A stretch of DNA of 64,000 bases from Nereocystis luetkeana (GCA_031213475.1 JARUPZ010000030.1:6751661-6815660); one strand, 5' to 3'; shown: positions 46,251 to 58,500, numbered from the stretch's first letter. Notes: generated from the sequence alone by a model not told the origin. Program-made: numbers and translations.

Positions 46251-46556
46251 ACCCCCATTCAGATTCCACTATTAATAATTCACATGATCAGCGACGAATC
46301 AGTTTGCAGATGTGCCGCATTTCTCGACCCGGGATACATCAGTGTGGGTCCGCCCTTCCGCAGGATCACTTGTATGTACATGGAACGTGGTAATAGGTAC
46401 CTGGTAGGGGTCAAGGCCGAAGATTTTCCGAGATATTCGGTTTCTGGTCGACGAATGATCTGATAAAATACTTTGAAAACTAACAAATGAATCCATAGAC
46501 TATCCGCTCTCTATATATGCTCTTAACACTAACATAGCGTGGTGATAAACTATTGT

Positions 46557-46949
46557 TTACTCGCTAGAAACCAGCTCCCCGCCGCCGTTCCGCCCGACCT
46601 TGGTGACCTTCGACGGTGCCACAGAGTAGTACGCCGAAACGAAGGTACACGACGGAAGGCCTAGTTCAGGCTTTCGGCACTCCAAAGAAACTGCTGTGGT
46701 TGTTGTTGGAGGATCAAAATCCTCTGCATTCACAGCACCCGAAACACCAAAAACAAGTTCGGGGATACCGGAGAAATAAGCAGGTGCGCCAGCACTGGAT
46801 GCCTCGTTCTGTGGGTTGAGTAGGTTGGAACGTTTGGAATTGCTCTTTCTTCTTTTTCCCCTCTATCGATTTTTGGCCGTGGAAAATATCGATTCTACAT
46901 CGGCCGTAGCTGGATCAACGCCATTGCTGCTGTCAGCGGCCTGGTTCAT
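46557..46949 (-). pseudogene. Relic family R, copy 2 (best preserved)
   Basis: Reading down from the ATG at 46949, 130 codons are open except for one TAG at codon 29. The product starts MNQAADSSNGVDPATADVE, has a basic stretch (GKRRKSNSKRS), then QNEASSAGAPAYFSGIPE, VNAEDFDPPTTTTAVSLE and a C-terminus GRNGGGELVSSE. Two other copies in the window (32490-32960, 6560-7180) share this part, so it belongs to a multicopy, presumably mobile, family. The basic stretch could be a nuclear signal. No known domain is recognised. Confidence 0.45.
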
Positions 46950-46986
46950 GGCATGAATACTGTATGGAGGTTTCGTCGTCTACGCC

Positions 46987-47196
46987 TTACTTGGCGGGGT
47001 TCTCAACCTCCATGCTGTTCAACTTGAGAACATGGCAGTCCGATTTCAGTACATGCAGTACGTACCACGTGGTTTCTGGTTGCGCTACCAATGGTATGTC
47101 AGCGTCATGGAAACGTTTGAACACGCCTGAAACAGATTGTGCAATCTCAAACCGCCTTACCCGCATACTCGGTTGATGAAGTTGTTCCGCCACCAA
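46987..47196 (-). pseudogene. Upstream part of relic family R, copy 2
   Basis: The minus-strand frame includes MRVRRFEIAQSVSGVFKRF, DADIPLVAQPETTW and LKSDCHVLKLNSMEVENP. The same sequence occurs, more decayed, upstream of copy 1 (GDDIPLIARP at about 32880). It is out of frame with 46557-46949, so an intron or a frameshift separates them. Confidence 0.4.
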
Positions 47197-47199
47197 GAA

Positions 47200-49570
47200 G
47201 AATACCTGCTCAAGAGCATACTACTAGAGCAGTAGAGACGTACCAGGTGCCTGGTATACCCTAAATAACGCAATGACGAGTGCCGGGTACTTCATATAGA
47301 GTATTCGCTGGGAGAGGTGGCCTCGTGCATCAGTTGTTATAAATCGTTAGTGGGCATGATTGCTTCCTGCGCTTTACTACCGTAGTACAGACGCACTGAC
47401 GGAGTCGCAGGCGCTAGAGAGTCCATGGCGTGGTCAGGGGTGCTATTGGATGCCGTGTATTATTTTTCCCGGTATACTATCCGGTTAGTTGCTGTATGAA
47501 ATAACCATTTGTATCGAGCAGTTATACTAAGTCATCGGTCGCCGCAACCTTCTATGTGATCACCATATGCTCTGGGATCCGCTGTGTTTCCCCGCCGCCA
47601 GTCGAACCCTGATCACGGGTACACCAGTTACTGCATTTGGTCTGTGGGTTAATTGCGGCCCACCGATATGTCTTTAGTTACGCTAGGCGCAGTCCTTAGC
47701 GGTAAGTGCTATCCCCATCTGCATTACCAAAAACCAATGGAATTTAAATAGTTTGGACATATGCCCACCCTAACCAAAGCAGCCCTACCACTACCCCCAC
47801 ACGACCTAATCAACTACCATCAAGGGCACCAGCGTGATAAAATGGAAACGCGACCACGACAAAACCCACTTGATTTTGAAAACAGGCTTCGAACCACTAT
47901 ATGGGAGGGGACAGCTTACCGGAATACACTCACAAGCAGACATGGATTTACTAAACGCATGTGTGTGCCTGACACGTACCACGATATCTCAATGTTAACG
48001 TCGTGCGCCTACGATTTCAGCAGCAGCCCGACAGGTAGTGCGTTCTTGAAAAGCTCGGCTAAATGCTTTACACACTCATGCCTATGTCCTAGTTGCCAAT
48101 ATATATACACACTGAGGCGTAGTAAAATATCCCGCTATGATACGAGTAGTACACTTTGGAACTCAGCCCTATTCTATGCATACCTAATATGGGGTCACCA
48201 CGTCATCCGTTTCAGGGGAAGTTGACGATGCTCCACAAATTGTGAGCTACGCTACACTAGCACAGCATGCTTTGTTTCCTAGAAATGAAGCGTATCATGC
48301 AACGTACTGTGATCGAGGCTGCAAGCATCACGCCTTGTTGCACCTACTTCCTTTGACAATACCTCTCCCGCCATTTCTTCCCTCTGACGATTATACTATT
48401 TTTTTATTTGCCGTGCTATAAACGCCCTGCTTTGCTTTTGAGCCTTCCCGCGTGGCAGCTCATCCTTGACTCGACGATTGCAAAGGTTACAGCTGAACTA
48501 CCTCATATCAATGCTACAGTTGTAAATCGTCAAACTACTCGATTTTGTTGTCCCCACCTCGAGGTCGACCGAGGGGTTGGCGGGTCGAACGGTTACTAGC
48601 CCTGCCATACAACTTTTCCCGTCGGTCACCAAACACAGGAGACCTACCCGTCTCCACCACGAGTCACTGGTCCTTCGTTCCATGATACTTTGCGTCGCCG
48701 TTCATGCTGATAGCCTCGCCGTATTTCTTGTCCTGCGAAGGATGTTCAGTTGAGAGCTTACGCGCGATCTTTTCCGTGACCCATGACATTTCCCTCCTTG
48801 CAGTCTTCCTCGTGGGCTATTTCATCTCCCACAACCCACAATGCATGAAGCAACAAATATATACCGCCCGCCCCCCCCCATTTCGTTTGGCGTCTAGAGT
48901 CGCCTCGCTACCCAAACCCTCAACCAACCCCAAATCGGAGTGTGTGCTCTCGTACGTGCAATCCACGAGTTGCCACGCAACTCTGCACCCGCCCGTGGCA
49001 CTCGCAACACACCAATGTAACGAGTTTGACAAGCTTAATGGTTGGTCTGCCTTGATGTATCGAAGGTTTTAAAGCTAGGTTACACGGTAGATTTCCCTGC
49101 ACACCCGTGGTTTTGCTGTGTGGTGATGGCGCAGCACTCAGGTGTCGGTCTAACCCAAAGGACTGGTCCGAGGTTCGCTACTACGTTTGGGCCTTTTTGT
49201 TTTCGGGATATAAGACCTTCGACCTGGAAACACAAAGGTAAGCTTACCTCGCTGTTTAACAACCGAAACCTAAGTTTTATTTAGATGCCAAACTGTTATC
49301 GATATATTCGGTAGAGTAGACACTTGAGATGTCGGAAGAACAAAACGAAACCAACAGGACCCGCCCAGACACGACACGACGAGAGCACGCGCGCGGCGGC
49401 CCCGGTAGAGACGGGAGGCGCGAGCAATGTGAGGCACGATGATGAAACAGCTCATCGAGAGGTGGACCTCATCGCGAGCAAGCTCGTGTACGGCTCAAAA
49501 CCTGGTTTAAACATAACATTTTCGAGGCTTGACAGGACATGCCAACAACGACATATCTATCTGCATATGA
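47200..49570. other. Intergenic upstream of gene 2
   Basis: Open frames at 47761-48225 (+, 154 aa), 48704-49072 (+), 48817-49032 (-) and 49324-49674 (+) show no domains, and none is linked by splice sites. The last overlaps the 5' flank of gene 2, is out of frame with it, and is unlikely to be translated. Confidence 0.35.
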
Positions 49571-49574
49571 AGGC

Positions 49575-49685
49575 TACACGAACAGCTCTTCGCCATTTCT
49601 CGTACTCAACCTTCTTTGTTTCTGCTCGCCACGTCCGTTTTGCACCGCCGCCCAGACTTGCCTTTCCCGATTAGGGTAGCAGCAT
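49575..49685 (+). promoter_or_regulatory. Conserved 5' flank of gene 2
   Basis: Matches 12385-12495 upstream of gene 1 (TTGTTTCTGCTCG, CGTTTTGCACCG). Conservation ends at about 49575, which gives an approximate 5' limit of the duplicated unit. Confidence 0.45.
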
Positions 49686-52600
49686 ATGATGGCTGGCAGC
49701 CTCGCCCTACGTGCCGTGCTTTTATTGCTCGTCACCTGGACATCACCGGCCACAACGTGCCACTCGATGCCAATAGTCGTGCTGCCGAGAGTTAAGGACG
49801 CAGAAGGTGCTCATCAACTGGCGGAGGCCGTGAACTGCTCGGGTGGGTCGTTCGACGTGGAGTGGGTCGGCGCCGTCAGAATTGAAACAGCTATCCGCGT
49901 GATGGGCGGTACCACCCTAAGCGTAAGGGGTGCGTCAGACGGGTCTTCACGTATCGATGGTTTCAATCAAACATCCCTCTTTCACGTGAACGGTGGGAAC
50001 CTGCACCTGTCGCAACTTACGATGGCCAACGGCACTGCTGAATTCGGTGGCTCGATCAATGCGACACACTCCATTGTGACGACTTCCAGCTGCACCTTTG
50101 TGGGCAACGAGGCGGGTTATGGTGGAGCCGTGCATCTGCTCGACTCCACCTTTGAGGCTATGAACACTACATTCTTAAGCAACTTTGCCGCATTTAATGG
50201 AGGTGCGATTGCATCGATAGACTCGAACGTAACAGTAGGCCGGGGCGTGCGTTTCGAGGATAACCACGCGCTCTATGGAGGTGCCATTTATGGGGAGAGA
50301 TCCTTCGTACACGTTACCGTTTCCACATCCGTTTTGGGCAGTAATGCTAATGTCGAAGGAGGAGCGTTTCTCTGGGCCTCAGAGTCCGAGTCGCACAACA
50401 CGACTTTCGTAGACAACAATGCTACAGGCTATGGCGGGGCGATGCCCGCGAGAAAGTCGAACTTAACGATTGCCAATAGCGCGTTCTTTTTGAACAATCG
50501 CGCAGCGGAGCGAGGTGGCGCTGTACTGGTATATGAAAAGTGCACTCTACTCCTGTCGGATACAATTGAATTCCAAGGAAATATGGCAACATTCGGAGGA
50601 GCTTTGTCCGTGGAAATCTCGGTACTCTACATGGACGGCTATGCCTCCTTTACGGGAAACGTAGCGGCCCAGTCGGGCGGAGCTGTGTACGGTGCCCTTT
50701 CCGACCTCACCATTACTGGCACTGCTTTGTGGGAGACAAACAGCGCCCCATATGGGGGAGGTATGCGGCTGTATGGCTACTGCACGCTTAACGTTTCCGG
50801 GAGCGGTACGTTCCGCAACAACAGTGGGTTCGAAGGCGCCGGGATGTGGGTATCACAACGTTCAAACGTCATGATACCCGGATCATCCACGTTCGAATCC
50901 AACTACGCTTATTACGAAGGGGGTGGAGCGGTTATATATAACTCCACGGTGCAGTTCATGGCCGGCAGCACTGCTATCTTCCACAACAACACTGCTTCAG
51001 AAAATGGAGGGGGAATCCTCCTGTGGATCGCAGGCGAACTCACTGTTGCAGGCAACGCGACGTTTACCAACAACAGTGCCAAGACTGGGGGAGGTGTTTC
51101 GGCTACGGAGGGTTCTCACGTGACCGTAACCGGCGACGTTGTAATGGCGGACAATTGGGCGTCGGTAGCTGGCGGGGCTATTTACCTCGACGCGCCAAGT
51201 ACACTCCATGTCAATGGCACGCATTTTCGGGGAAACAAAGCGATGCAAAGTGGTGGGGCTATTCTAGTCTTTTCGGCAGGAATGCGGTGGGATTTGGCAA
51301 TTGTTTCGCACTGTGTTTTCGAACACAACAGAGCTAGTGATGCCGGAGGGGCATTGCTCATTGGCGGGGGTTTCGTTTCCATTCGCGAATCTCGGTTCAT
51401 CGCCAACAGCGCCGGTGAGTAGCAGCAACACCTCTTCAACATGTGGATTTCATTCAACTGTCTCTCGCAAACTCGAGCGTCTGATTGCCATCAAGAGAAC
51501 ACCTCGTTTCACCAGTGAACGCCTACGTCACCAAGCTGGTCGAACGATGGCCTGCCAACTATCCACATACGTGAATTGGTGGTATGATGAACATATTGGT
51601 TTCTTCAGCAGGTACTCGTTAGCCTTGGCTAAAAAACGGAGCCGGCTTCATCTCGTATGGTTATAGTACTGGGTAGATACGCAGGTGTAGGGACAGGCAA
51701 GCCCTAGGCAATGTTCCCAAGCAGAAACCCCCTACGAAGCTGCCACACAGTCTACGTCAAAGGAACACGTTTACAAGAAAAATACGCAAAACGTTTCCAT
51801 CGCTGGTGTTTGTCAGAAACGACAGCCAAAGAAAGCGCAGCAACTGCACCCATGGGGGGGATCCCATCTTTCCGTCCAAATCCTTCCCGAACGTATTCAG
51901 CAACCGCAATGAGCTACCTGGTAAGTGATTGTCAAAAAGGCGGCAACCTACACCGTAAATAGATGATATCGTACACTACTCTACGACATGAACTACAGAG
52001 TCGCATGTGCTGACCACCTTGCTTGCACATGCGGTCTTGATTAATTGTGATTTACGTCTGTGAATAGACGAAATGTAACGTCGGTTCATACAACACTCTT
52101 ATCACACGCCAGTGGTGAAATCGACCCGCGCTCTCTACTCAGTGAGTCGCTGTGTATTTGGCAAGTTTCTCCTTCGAATCAATGGGGTCACCTTGCCGGG
52201 AAGATTGTTCGTCATGTCTCAGCATGCCTAATGCCCCCTGCGCAATGTCCGGATTTCAATAGGTGGATCCAAATAATATGATATGTCTAGCAATATGTTT
52301 TGTCATGTGGCGACGGCATTCTTTCAGTAGTTTGACTTTATATCCTAGTCTTGTACATTCTTTGTCGAAGAATGAACGGCCTTTCTGCGTTAGTGAGAGG
52401 TGCATGGTGCCGTTGGCTGTTGCTCAGGCGTGCTATTGGCCCGCCTTGACGTCGTGTAACATCTATGGTTCAGTTCCTATAGGCTTTACACTCCTACGGA
52501 GGCTGCAATGTTACCAGGAGACATTGCGACAAAGCACTGCCAGTACTCTTGGGGAGCGGGTTCATACGTATCCTTCCTAGCGACCACATATCGTAGTGAC

Positions 52601-55600
52601 AGCAAATGCTTGAGTGAGAGATGCTGGATACGGCTGAAAAGGAAGCCCACATCGCTGGTAAAAATGCTGTTTTATGTTATGTTACAATTGCCGAACCTTT
52701 ACATGACCCAGATGGCCCCCATGTCATGTCACTGCGGCCGGTGCTCTTACGGAAGCACAGAACGTGCTGGTGGTGCGGTAATGGTGTCGGGTATTGTAAG
52801 CTTCGAAGACTGCATCCTGGCGGGCAACGAGGCGCGTCGAGGATCAGCAATATACAATGCAGTGACTGTATCGCTGAAATCAACCGACGTTTGCGCCAAC
52901 CACCTCCTCTGCGACGACAGCACTTTCCTTGACTGGAATAATGTGAGTGGCCCAAGTACTGGAAGGCGAGGGGGCGATGGTTATGCTTGTGGTCGTGTTC
53001 ATACCGAGTGGTCCATGTTCTGAGCCCCCTTATCCAGTGGAGACGGCACAACACAGCAATACTACTTGTGGGTTGCTTTGTTATGGCCAGGGTGCTCTAT
53101 GAAAACCGAGCCTGCCGTGGAGAGGGACGGCAATCCATCGATGACATGTTTGAGATATTTATGTCATTACACTGTGCATGAAACGTCTGTGTGACTGTGA
53201 CTTTGCCGCATGTTCCTGCAGTTGGCCGTGTGACCACAGTTATTTGTCCTATCCCGGAAGTAAACCCTGTGGATGTCCGTGTCAGTTGGCGTGTTTTTGA
53301 CCGTCTCTGCCTGGGTAAACACCCCTTTTCGCCAATTCCTTCGTAACACCAACGGAAGTACAGGGCTCTGCGTATGATGTCGCCTGTGATTCCTGCCCTG
53401 TAGAGGGCAACACCTGCACTGCGCCCTTCAAAAACAGAGTTCAGCTGTGCGAGCCCGTCCTTGAGCACACCACTAGCATTGCTGCGGATGGGACGCTGGA
53501 AACACTTCACCTGGAGCCGGGATACTGGCGAAGTTCAAACACGAGTAGGGACATTCGAGAGTGCTACGAAGCCGACGCGTGCCTCGGAGGGACGCATAAC
53601 TTGTGCGCCTCTGGGTACGAGGGGCCCTGTGAGTGCGTGCGACGCGTGTTGTGCATAAAACGTGCCAATTTCTGAGTTCAAACATATTCTTTTCAAATTT
53701 TGTGGCCCTGTATAAGACCCGAAAACTGCCAACGTTAAATCGTAATGTACAAGTGCCTTAGCGTAAAAAACGATATATATATATATATATTGTCTGATTG
53801 TCTCCCTCGCCGTAACCAGGGGGCTTCTGTTGATATCTGGTATATGTTCGAAGGTTTCGGACCTTCTTTACCCTGTGCAGTACGTGGCCAGCTATGATTA
53901 CACAATGGCCAAAGTTTAGACCGGTCGAATCGAACCTGATATATTCATATCAACCAATTTCAGCACTTCGCACTCGCCCTAACCGGCGGCTCTCATTCCA
54001 CCTCGAAGTAACGTCATGGGCGACACAGCGATGACCAGCATCAGTATATAACGGAATTATCTTACCCAGCCCGAGTTTGGTACTACCTTACACCATGCTT
54101 TCGTGTTGTGTTCTTCGGCCATCAGGCGCGTGAGGTAATTCCACCACAATTATCACGCTATGGGCGTTGAGGCTAATACAGCAAAAGCCTGCACACTAAC
54201 TTTTTTCCCTTATCCCTTGTTATGTTCTTTCCCGCGTTTGGTGCAAGTTTGTGCCGTGTGTGCGGACGGACACACGGCTGGGCTAGGGTTTGCCTGTACC
54301 GCATGCAGCGGGGTGCGCCGAAAGGCGACCATAGCCCTGGGGGTTGTCCTTCTAGTTGCGGCCGCCGTCATGATGGTGGCCAGCCTACATTTCCTGGGGT
54401 TTCTATCTTCCGGGATACCAACAGGGCTGCAGGCCTCTTGTGGACGGTTTCGCAGAGCTGCGTCGCGTCTGAAATGCTCTAAGGCAACCCAGGCTCTCAA
54501 AATCGTCATCGTGTCATGGCAAATCGTCACACAGGCAAGTTGCTCATATTCCACAACACCAACCAATGCATATCGTCCCGTCTGTATCGGGGCAATCTGA
54601 AGAGACATTCATCGGCGCACGTAGCCGCCACCGCCTATTACCTGTAGTATCGCTTTGCTTGGGTTCTGTCCACGGACATCCTTTGATAGCATTTGTGGTG
54701 GACACGGTTGCTGATAAAGGCATTACCCTTATCAAGCTGCACACGTGCAGAGTACTGTACGTTTGAAGAAATCAGATCGCGTGGTGATGACTTTCTTTAA
54801 GTCTTATATCAAGGACCTTCTCAGACGCTGGCACACGACGGTATTTAGAGGCTAGCCCGCGTCGCTGAGCTCAGGCAGTCCGGGCTGCACTGACGATTAG
54901 GTGTATATGTCTGTGGTGTCGTACTAAGTGAGGCTCTCTGGCCAAGTTACCTTTTTCACAACGAACTGGCGAGAGTTTAGAAGCAAAGGAGAGTGAACCT
55001 GCAGGCACCTACTATCTGCATCAGTCTTTGTACCGTCCCATGTACTTAAAAACGTTGTTGAAGTTATACTCCGTGGGGTATGTCGTTCGTTTCGTCTTGC
55101 GGCCTCTTGTTTCTGTTGGACAACTTGCTCCGTCAGTTGTCGTCCCGCCACCCGAACGCGCGCCGGCGGCATGGCAGGCATGATACAACAACCCGCGACG
55201 TTCCGTAATACATTAGTCTGTGGTGTGGCGTACCTATGTTGTTTTGTGCGGCAATCGGTGGCATTCCTCAATACACCAGCCGATGGCGTGGCGCTTGTCT
55301 GGCTAATGCGGCCGCCCGTGGCGTCCCGTAGTACGTCGACATATAGTGAGGCGAATTTGATCGTATGTGGCAACCCGCGGCGTTCCGCAATACATTAGTC
55401 TGTGACGTGGCTTATTTTGTCTTATCCTTGGCGTTCCTAGATATATATGTCAACCGGTGGCCTGCCGTACGTTTAGCTTGCGCGGCAACCAGTGGCGTTC
55501 TGCAGAAAATCAACCTGTGGTAATATGTGGCGTAATTTACGTTATGGAGCAACCGTGGTATTCGCAGTGCGTTACTCTGTGCGGTGGCGTGCAGTATCTC

Positions 55601-57388
55601 ATGCGGCGGCCCGCGGCGCGTAACAGTTGGTATCCGCGCTCGACGCGAACTCGCTACGTATCACGCACGAATCTGGGTTTCCGGTGGAGAGCTAGTAAAG
55701 CGATAAACACTCAGATGAATTCGGTTTGAAAAAATTCTGGGTCAGCGTGTTTCGGCAAGTGACAGTTCATGAGTTCTCCGCGAGTACTCGCATTCTCAAG
55801 AAAGTGATATGGCATGTTTTCGAGTGCATGGCGTTCTTTCTACAAGGTTTTGAGACTATTCCGCCTGGGGCTTCGATACAGCAACAGCAGAACTGCAGTA
55901 GTAGTAGTAGTTTTCTTCGGGCAATAGCAGAGACTGGCCACAGCGCTCGGCACACAACATACTCGTACGACTCAACTCCACGTCTCTAAGCACCTGCCAG
56001 GTGCTACGGGAGAGTATTGACCAACCGTTCAAACAGAATATCGCACATGTAGGAAAAGGGGTAATATTAACATACCGGTACCTACTATGTTGTTTATAGC
56101 CGACATACATGAACAGTGCGTTTGATAGTTCCAACGGTATTGTATCGGTTGCAATCATTTTGACGTGCTTATCACAGGGGGTGTTAACTACATATTTATT
56201 GCAGCCAATTATATTTCTAGCTTGGGGCGTATTGCAGCTACAACACGTCGTATATCCTGGGGCTGACTAACCCACTGATTTTGCCAAATATTTGGAACTT
56301 GAGTGTCTCTAACACCCCCCGAACCGTGCGCTCACTCTTCCCGCCTACTCTTCCCTCCCCCCGCGTTCCGATAATTTCTCGTCCCGGTACAGTTCGCCAC
56401 AGTTGCGAGCATCACATACCCGGCAGTGTACGAGGCTTTCCTCAGGTATGTCGACGTATTCAACCTGAATATCTCCTGGATACTGTCGGTGGGGTGCTTG
56501 TTCGAAACCAACTTCTACCACAGCCTCCTCGTGTCCACCATGGGACCCTTGGTGATTGCCGGCTGCGTGCTGGCTTCGCACTCCGTCAGCTGCCGCAGAT
56601 GTCCGGCACAGGACAGGGAAGCACGCGCCAAAATCGATGGGCGGCATGCATCAGTTCTATTTTGGATGTCGTTGCTCGTCTACGCTACCGCATCTTCATC
56701 GGTTTTCCGCACGTTCATCTGCGACTATCTCGACACCGGAAGCTCCTTCCTCCGTTCTGATCACAGTTTAGAGTGCTACACCACCACCCACAAGATATTC
56801 ATAGCCTACGCCTGCGTTATGGTTGCCGTATTTCCGCTCGGAATCCCTTTCTGCTATGCGTTTGTTTTACACCGGAATCGAGCTTCTCTGAAGGTTGGGG
56901 TTAGCTTCGAGGCCAACACAACTAATATAGCAAGTTTCAGAGAGTTGTGGGAGCCCTACCGACCGCAAGTGTACTTTTACGAAGTCGTGGAGTGTTTGCG
57001 CCGCGTCGTGCTTTCAGGAATTGTAGTTTTTATTTTTCCCAACACAGTTGGACAGGTCGCTACGAGCCTTTTGTTGGCAATGTTCATGGCCGCTGTGTTC
57101 ATGGTCGTGAACCCCTACGTTAGCCGCTGGCACACGTGGCTGGCAAGGATTAGCCACGCGGTTGTTATTTTGAGTCTGTTCGTGGCGTTGTTACAAAAGG
57201 TCGACGATGTGAATGACGACATGTCAAGTCAGCACGTGTTCGCGTGTGTTCTAGTAGCGACAAACTGCGGTTTAATTCTTGCTGTTGGGGTTGAGGCCTA
57301 TGGCATGTTCTCGGTTGCTCTTCTAGATTTACCCATGCCTACTGCTATCGTCGTTCTCAATAACATCGGGACACACAGGGAAGACTAG
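49686..57388 (+). CDS. Gene 2: Pmp-repeat surface protein with multi-pass membrane domain (5 exons)
   Basis: The model is join(49686..51414, 52761..52942, 53364..53628, 54248..54534, 56393..57388), 1152 aa. Two adjacent ATGs (49686, 49689) precede the signal peptide (AVLLLLVTWTSPATTC); the second aligns with gene 1's start. Residues about 90-610 repeat GGA(I/V) and FxxN (FVGN, FEDN, FLNN, FESN, FTNN) with many sequons. The Cys-rich part (CDSCPVEGNTC, CAVCADGHTAG) and about nine hydrophobic segments match gene 1 in order. All exon junctions and phases are identical, including the GC donor after IVTQ. The C-terminal tail differs: gene 2 ends in a short LPMPTAIVVLNNIG tail, where gene 1 has a longer Ser-rich one. 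Both copies are intact, so both are probably expressed and could differ in ligand (repeat region) or signalling (tail). Cellular role inferred, not shown. Confidence 0.85.
51415..52760 (+). other. Gene 2 intron 1 (phase 1)
   Basis: 1346 bp, GTGAGT to CACAG. It contains an 83-codon frame (51711-51962) with no counterpart in gene 1, and TACCTGGTA at 51915. No conserved internal exon. Confidence 0.6.
53629..54247 (+). other. Gene 2 intron 3 (phase 1)
   Basis: 619 bp, GTGAGT to GTGCAAG, with a TA run at about 53772-53790. It lacks the internal duplication seen in gene 1's intron 3. Confidence 0.6.
54535..56392 (+). other. Gene 2 intron 4 with GC donor
   Basis: 1858 bp, GCAAGT to GGTACAG. It is more than four times longer than in gene 1, largely because of a degenerate tandem array at 55180-55620 and an AGT run at about 55896-55910. 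No shared internal exon. Confidence 0.7.
55180..55620. repeat. Degenerate minisatellite, about 70-bp period, in gene 2 intron 4
   Basis: Recurring words CGGCAACC.GTGGCGTTCC, AATACATTAGTCTGTG and TGTGGCGT occur about every 70 bp for at least five units, with heavy divergence. It is absent from gene 1's intron 4 and explains much of the length difference. Confidence 0.6.
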
Positions 57389-58500
57389 TGTGATTCTTCC
57401 GTGCCACCAGGTGTACCCTCGGCACATTTGTAGTGCACCAACAAACTGTGTGTTGAATAGGGGTAATGGTACTTGTATACAGCACTACGAAGTACCTGGA
57501 ATATTGTTGGGAGTGCCGGTTGTCCTTGTTAGATTTTCAACCCGTTGAACGACAGTGAGTCGCGACCTCGCTAACTTAGGAGCCCGGCGAATAATAATAA
57601 TTGCATGGGGATATGACGAGGGAGGGACGGCTGATAGAAGCGTAGCGGTAACCCAGCACCACGATTGGTACTGCTTACTTGGGATTGACGTCCTTCAAGC
57701 ATCCAATGCGCTTTAAACTTCATCAGCAGGTACGAGAAGACGGCACAGTGTGGAAGCAGTGTGTGATTGATGGAGCGTAACGGTAATCCGAGCGTTGTGG
57801 GGAAGCGAGTGGTTCTCCAGGTTGGATGTGGTTGCGGCAAGTTCGTGCTAAAAACATTATTTGCCCTCGAGAATATGCATTCGAGCGTTGTTCTCAACTT
57901 GCTTGTCTTTTTCGTGAAGTCGCAGTTGGAGTCGGTGAGAGTAACGAGAGAGGCCAGTCGGTACCGGTACAGATGGCACCCCAGCAGGCGGAGTTTACCT
58001 CTGACTGAGCGTCTGCGTGCTGGCTATCTGCATCAAGCTACCTCGTTAGCCCTTGTTGTATTTTCATGGATGTGTTGTAGTAGTACTAACGACAGATGTC
58101 CGGCTAGCTGGACCGGAACAAGCGGCAGGTGCTGCCAGCTGGCAGAGACTCCGGGCACTCAACAAGCCAGGGACGACGCCGATGACACAGGATCAGTAGC
58201 TCGGTTTCTACTGTTGTGCCATCAGCCGCAGCGCACCACAGCGGCACGAGCACCTGTACCACTGCTACAGCATTGGGATCGATTTCATTGAGATACTCGG
58301 TTTGGCAGTGAAAAATGCATTGCTTTACCGATGCGTGCAGAAACCTTAAATACCTACAACATCTTGTCGTGCGAGCTTGTCTCTGTCTAGGATAAAGCGT
58401 AAATACTACCGGTAGATGGTTTGGATGCTCACGGGTGATCATAACAGTTTAGTGTGAAGAACACACAGACCCACACCGTATACCAGGGGGTGTCCGTTGT
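57389..58500. other. 3' flank of gene 2, with an uncertain frame at 57770-58291 (+)
   Basis: Contains two copies of the AGCGTA(G/A)CGGTAA module (about 57637 and 57773) that also marks the 3' flanks of gene 1 and the third copy. A 173-codon frame starts at the ATG at 57770, inside that module. Its VVLQVGCGCGKF resembles the glycine-rich SAM-binding motif of methyltransferases, but nothing after it fits, and the frame begins in duplicated flank. I treat it as chance. Confidence 0.35.

Noticed and set aside
47761-48225. 154-codon plus frame
   Set aside because: With stop codons at 3/64, about four or five frames of 150 or more codons are expected by chance over both strands of 64 kb. No domain, signal or splice partner supports this one.
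57770-58291. 173-codon frame with a methyltransferase-like VLQVGCGCGKF
   Set aside because: Only the glycine-rich motif fits. The expected following motifs are absent in all three frames, and the start lies in the duplicated 3' flank of gene 2.
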